Shown: in pieces, positions 26,336-28,391 of the stretch
Layout: each line of letters starts with the position of its first letter
Position numbering within the stretch: position 1 is the first letter of the stretch
From: Leptospirillum sp.
GTDB taxonomy: Bacteria > Nitrospirota > Leptospirillia > Leptospirillales > Leptospirillaceae
Length of the DNA: 28,391 nucleotides
NCBI GenBank assembly: GCA_027343785.1
Contig: DAHWKF010000027.1
Location: 1-28,391 of the forward strand
Direction of reading: 5' to 3'
Position numbers and translations under genes: made by a program
Notes under the pieces: model-generated
Database searches by the model: none
What the model was told of the DNA's origin: nothing
The model's input: the letters and a program-made list of their open reading frames with translations, nothing else

Positions 26336-27924
26336 TGGGACAACTCTCTTCCCGACTCATATGGGTTCTCCATGCCCATCTTCCCTATGTCCGCCACCCG
26401 GAGCATCCCGTTTTTCTGGAAGAAAACTGGTTTTTCGAAGCGATGATCGAAACCTACCTTCCTCTGGCAATGGTGTTCGATCGCCTGACCGCCGAAAACG
26501 TTCCCTGGAAATTGACGATGACGCTGTCACCATCGCTTCTTTCCATGATGACAGACGAAATGCTGGTCGCACGATTTACGGAAAGGCTGCGCCTTTTATG
26601 CGAACTGGCGGAGAAAGAAACCGGGAGAACCCGTCACACGCAATGGGAAGGTGTCGCCGGATTCTATCAAAACCGCCTTGCTTCCCTGAAGCATTACTGG
26701 GAATCCGATCTCCGGAAGAACCTGCCAGCCCGTCTCGGTCAACATATGCGATCAGGCGCCCTGGATGGATTGACCTGCGGGGCGACCCACGGGTATCTCC
26801 CGCTATTGGCGGTTGTTCCAGAAGCCGTCGAAGCCCAGATCGCCATTGGAGTTCAGACTTTCCAACGGATTATGGGTCAGCCTCCCCGGGGTATCTGGCT
26901 TCCGGAATGCGCCTACTTCGATGGTCTGGATGCCGTCCTCGCAAAAAACGGTCTCTCCTTTTTCTTCCTTGAATCCCATGGCCTTTTGTATGCTGATCCG
27001 ACGCCACCATCGGGCGTCTATGCACCGATGAAGACGCCCGCGGGGCTTTTGGCGTTTGGTCGGGATCCGGACTCTTCCAAACAGATCTGGAGTCAGGAAG
27101 AAGGTTACCCGGGAGATGTCGATTATCGGGATTTCTATCGCGACATCGGCTATGACCTGCCGTATGAATATGTACGTCCATATCTGCATACCGATGGCCC
27201 GCGCGGAATGACCGGGATGAAATACCACCGGATCACCGGAAAGACGGATGACAAGGATCGATATGTTCCGGAGGCGGCAAAAGCGAAGTCCGGTCTCCAT
27301 GCGAAAGACTTTATCCGGCGCAAGGAAGACCAGGCGAGGCAGCTTGCCCCTTCCGGGGACTGGATTCCGACGGTCGTGTGTCCGTTCGATGCGGAACTTT
27401 TTGGCCACTGGTGGTTTGAGGGGGTCGATTTTCTGGAAGGTCTTTTTCGTGAGGGGGCCGTTTCCTCTGTTGTCCGCTTCAGTAATCCGTCCTCCTTGCT
27501 TGGAGAGGATCACTGGGAATCCGAAGGGTCTCCCGAACCTTCTTCCTGGGGCGTCAACGGTTATTATGAAGTGTGGCTGAACGGATCCAATGAATGGATC
27601 TGGCCCTTGCTGACCGATGCCGGACGCGAGATGGTCCGGATCGCGGCCCAGGTCAATCGGGCGGAGGGTTTGCAAAAAGAAGTGCTGGATCAGATGGCCC
27701 GGGAACTGTTGCTGGCTCAGAGCTCCGACTGGCCCTTCCTGATGAAGACGGGGACGGCCGTTTCCTATGCGGTTCGACGGGTCAAGGATCACCTGTTCCA
27801 TTTTCGGGTCCTGCGGGAGATGTTGCTGAAAGGACCCATGAATCCGGATATTCTGAAGGAAATACGCGGAAAAAGTCCGATTTTTCCGGATATCGATTAC
27901 AGGGTTTTTCAAGCGAGATCATAA
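26335..27924 (+). CDS. GH57 1,4-alpha-glucan branching enzyme
   Basis: This 529-residue protein belongs to the GH57 branching enzymes (with the DUF1957-type C-terminal domain) that create alpha-1,6 branches in glycogen. Visible motifs are HAHLPY (13-18), GATHGYLPL (149-157), GIWLPECAY (186-194) with nucleophile Glu191, and CPFDAELFGHWW (349-360) with acid/base Asp352. Together they separate it from the two other GH57 enzymes in this operon. The longer open frame begins upstream, but the ATG at 26335 is the right start. It has GGGAGG six bases upstream and overlaps the aldolase stop (TGATG), and the family's conserved sequence starts immediately after. It is the last gene of the operon. No intrinsic terminator is obvious after it. 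Confidence 0.95.
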   Translation: MGQLSSRLIWVLHAHLPYVRHPEHPVFLEENWFFEAMIETYLPLAMVFDRLTAENVPWKLTMTLSPSLLSMMTDEMLVARFTERLRLLCELAEKETGRTRHTQWEGVAGFYQNRLASLKHYWESDLRKNLPARLGQHMRSGALDGLTCGATHGYLPLLAVVPEAVEAQIAIGVQTFQRIMGQPPRGIWLPECAYFDGLDAVLAKNGLSFFFLESHGLLYADPTPPSGVYAPMKTPAGLLAFGRDPDSSKQIWSQEEGYPGDVDYRDFYRDIGYDLPYEYVRPYLHTDGPRGMTGMKYHRITGKTDDKDRYVPEAAKAKSGLHAKDFIRRKEDQARQLAPSGDWIPTVVCPFDAELFGHWWFEGVDFLEGLFREGAVSSVVRFSNPSSLLGEDHWESEGSPEPSSWGVNGYYEVWLNGSNEWIWPLLTDAGREMVRIAAQVNRAEGLQKEVLDQMARELLLAQSSDWPFLMKTGTAVSYAVRRVKDHLFHFRVLREMLLKGPMNPDILKEIRGKSPIFPDIDYRVFQARS

Positions 27925-27985
27925 TATAGGGGGAAGGAAAAGCGATTATTGATGTGACAAAAAATTGTCTTATTACGTCATTTTT

Positions 27986-28014
27986 TTGACAATCTGGCAA
28001 TTTTTTGCCAGATT
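27986..28014 (+). promoter_or_regulatory. TTGACA box with overlapping perfect inverted repeat
   Basis: TTGACA (27986-27991) is followed by a perfect inverted repeat, AATCTGGCAA (27991-28000) and TTGCCAGATT (28005-28014), around TTTT. The repeat fills the spacer where RNA polymerase would bind, as repressor operators often do. The -10 box is not clear. GACAA/TTGTC half-sites occur just upstream (27956-27969). Confidence 0.5.
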
Positions 28015-28119
28015 AAGAATTCTGGCGGCCTTTCATCGTTGTATTTTTCTGGTGGAATATTTTTTGCACAAACCACTTTTCGATGTTATGCCGTTTCAGA
28101 TTGTTTTATTGGGGGTTTG

Positions 28120-28391
28120 ATGCAGAACTGGGTCATGGTCAGAAAAGGGTGGCTTGGATGGATCGCCGCCGGTGTTTTGGTCATATCCTTGATGATCGGT
28201 TATTACCACCTCCATGCCGCAGTGGCAAAGAAAACAGTGACTCCACCTCCACTCTTTGATGAAAAAAGATTCCGGCTGGATCATGTCCAGAGACGGGATC
28301 TCAAGCGGTGGGGAGTGATTCCCGGCGTTGTCCACGCCTTCAGAAAAGCCAAGATTTATGCGCACGTTCCTGGTTATCTGAAGTTCCTGAA
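28120..28391 (+). CDS. Membrane-fusion protein (RND adaptor), cut by the window end
   Basis: Only the first 90 codons are present. A short N-terminal stretch leads into one membrane helix (about residues 12-28). A linker rich in proline follows, then a basic stretch (RRDLKRWG) and a strand that reads VHAFRKAKIYAHVPGYL, the start of an HlyD/AcrA-type adaptor lipoyl domain. It would be anchored in the inner membrane and pair with a pump encoded beyond the window. The ATG has GGGGG four bases upstream. It lies 195 bp after the branching-enzyme gene behind an operator-like repeat, so it begins a new transcription unit. The family call is good but rests on a partial sequence. Confidence 0.8.
   Translation, partial: MQNWVMVRKGWLGWIAAGVLVISLMIGYYHLHAAVAKKTVTPPPLFDEKRFRLDHVQRRDLKRWGVIPGVVHAFRKAKIYAHVPGYLKFL

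Overview
The window is about 28 kb of gene-dense bacterial chromosome with moderate GC. Genes are tightly packed, frequently start with TTG or GTG, and are often joined by overlaps of the TGATG, ATGA or TTGA type. GH57-based glucan metabolism, GlgC, HspR/CbpM-type heat-shock regulation and RND metal/drug efflux modules would fit a Nitrospirota acidophile such as Leptospirillum. That assignment is an inference from gene content; no rRNA or other taxonomic marker was read. I see no phage, insertion sequence or CRISPR array.

Left part (1-9.7 kb): a minus-strand pair, gltX followed by a PsiE-like membrane protein, diverges from a plus-strand run. That run encodes a putative lipoprotein, L-aspartate oxidase NadB, a CbpA-type DnaJ co-chaperone and a MerR/HspR/CbpM-like regulator. 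After a 220-bp gap come ClpB and an overlapping Fis-like DNA-binding protein. HU follows with its own promoter and terminator, and then tRNA-Val(GAC). The region therefore groups proteostasis and nucleoid functions.

Middle part (9.6-17.4 kb): after a 429-bp gene-free stretch with a strong hairpin come a small GNAT acetyltransferase and an RND pump plus adaptor pair in which the pump gene comes first. A convergent minus-strand three-gene operon encodes an O-methyltransferase-like protein, an M24 peptidase and an SDR-like protein. The first and last of these have lost key catalytic residues.

Right part (17.4-27.9 kb): a small Rieske ferredoxin with its own terminator is followed by a 66-aa membrane protein. 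Then comes a compact alpha-glucan operon of six genes: glgC, a GH57 amylase/amylopullulanase-like enzyme, a GH57 4-alpha-glucanotransferase, a GalT-like nucleotidyltransferase/phosphorylase, a class II ketose-bisphosphate aldolase-like protein and a GH57 branching enzyme. Together these could make ADP-glucose, branch and rearrange glucan, and return sugar to central metabolism. No glycogen synthase, GH13 enzyme or glycogen phosphorylase is in the window. I consider this operon, with the GalT homologue as a candidate ADP-glucose phosphorylase, the most interesting system here.

Right edge (27.9-28.4 kb): an AT-rich promoter region carries a perfect inverted repeat just after a TTGACA box. It precedes the start of a second membrane-fusion (RND adaptor) gene that is cut by the window end.
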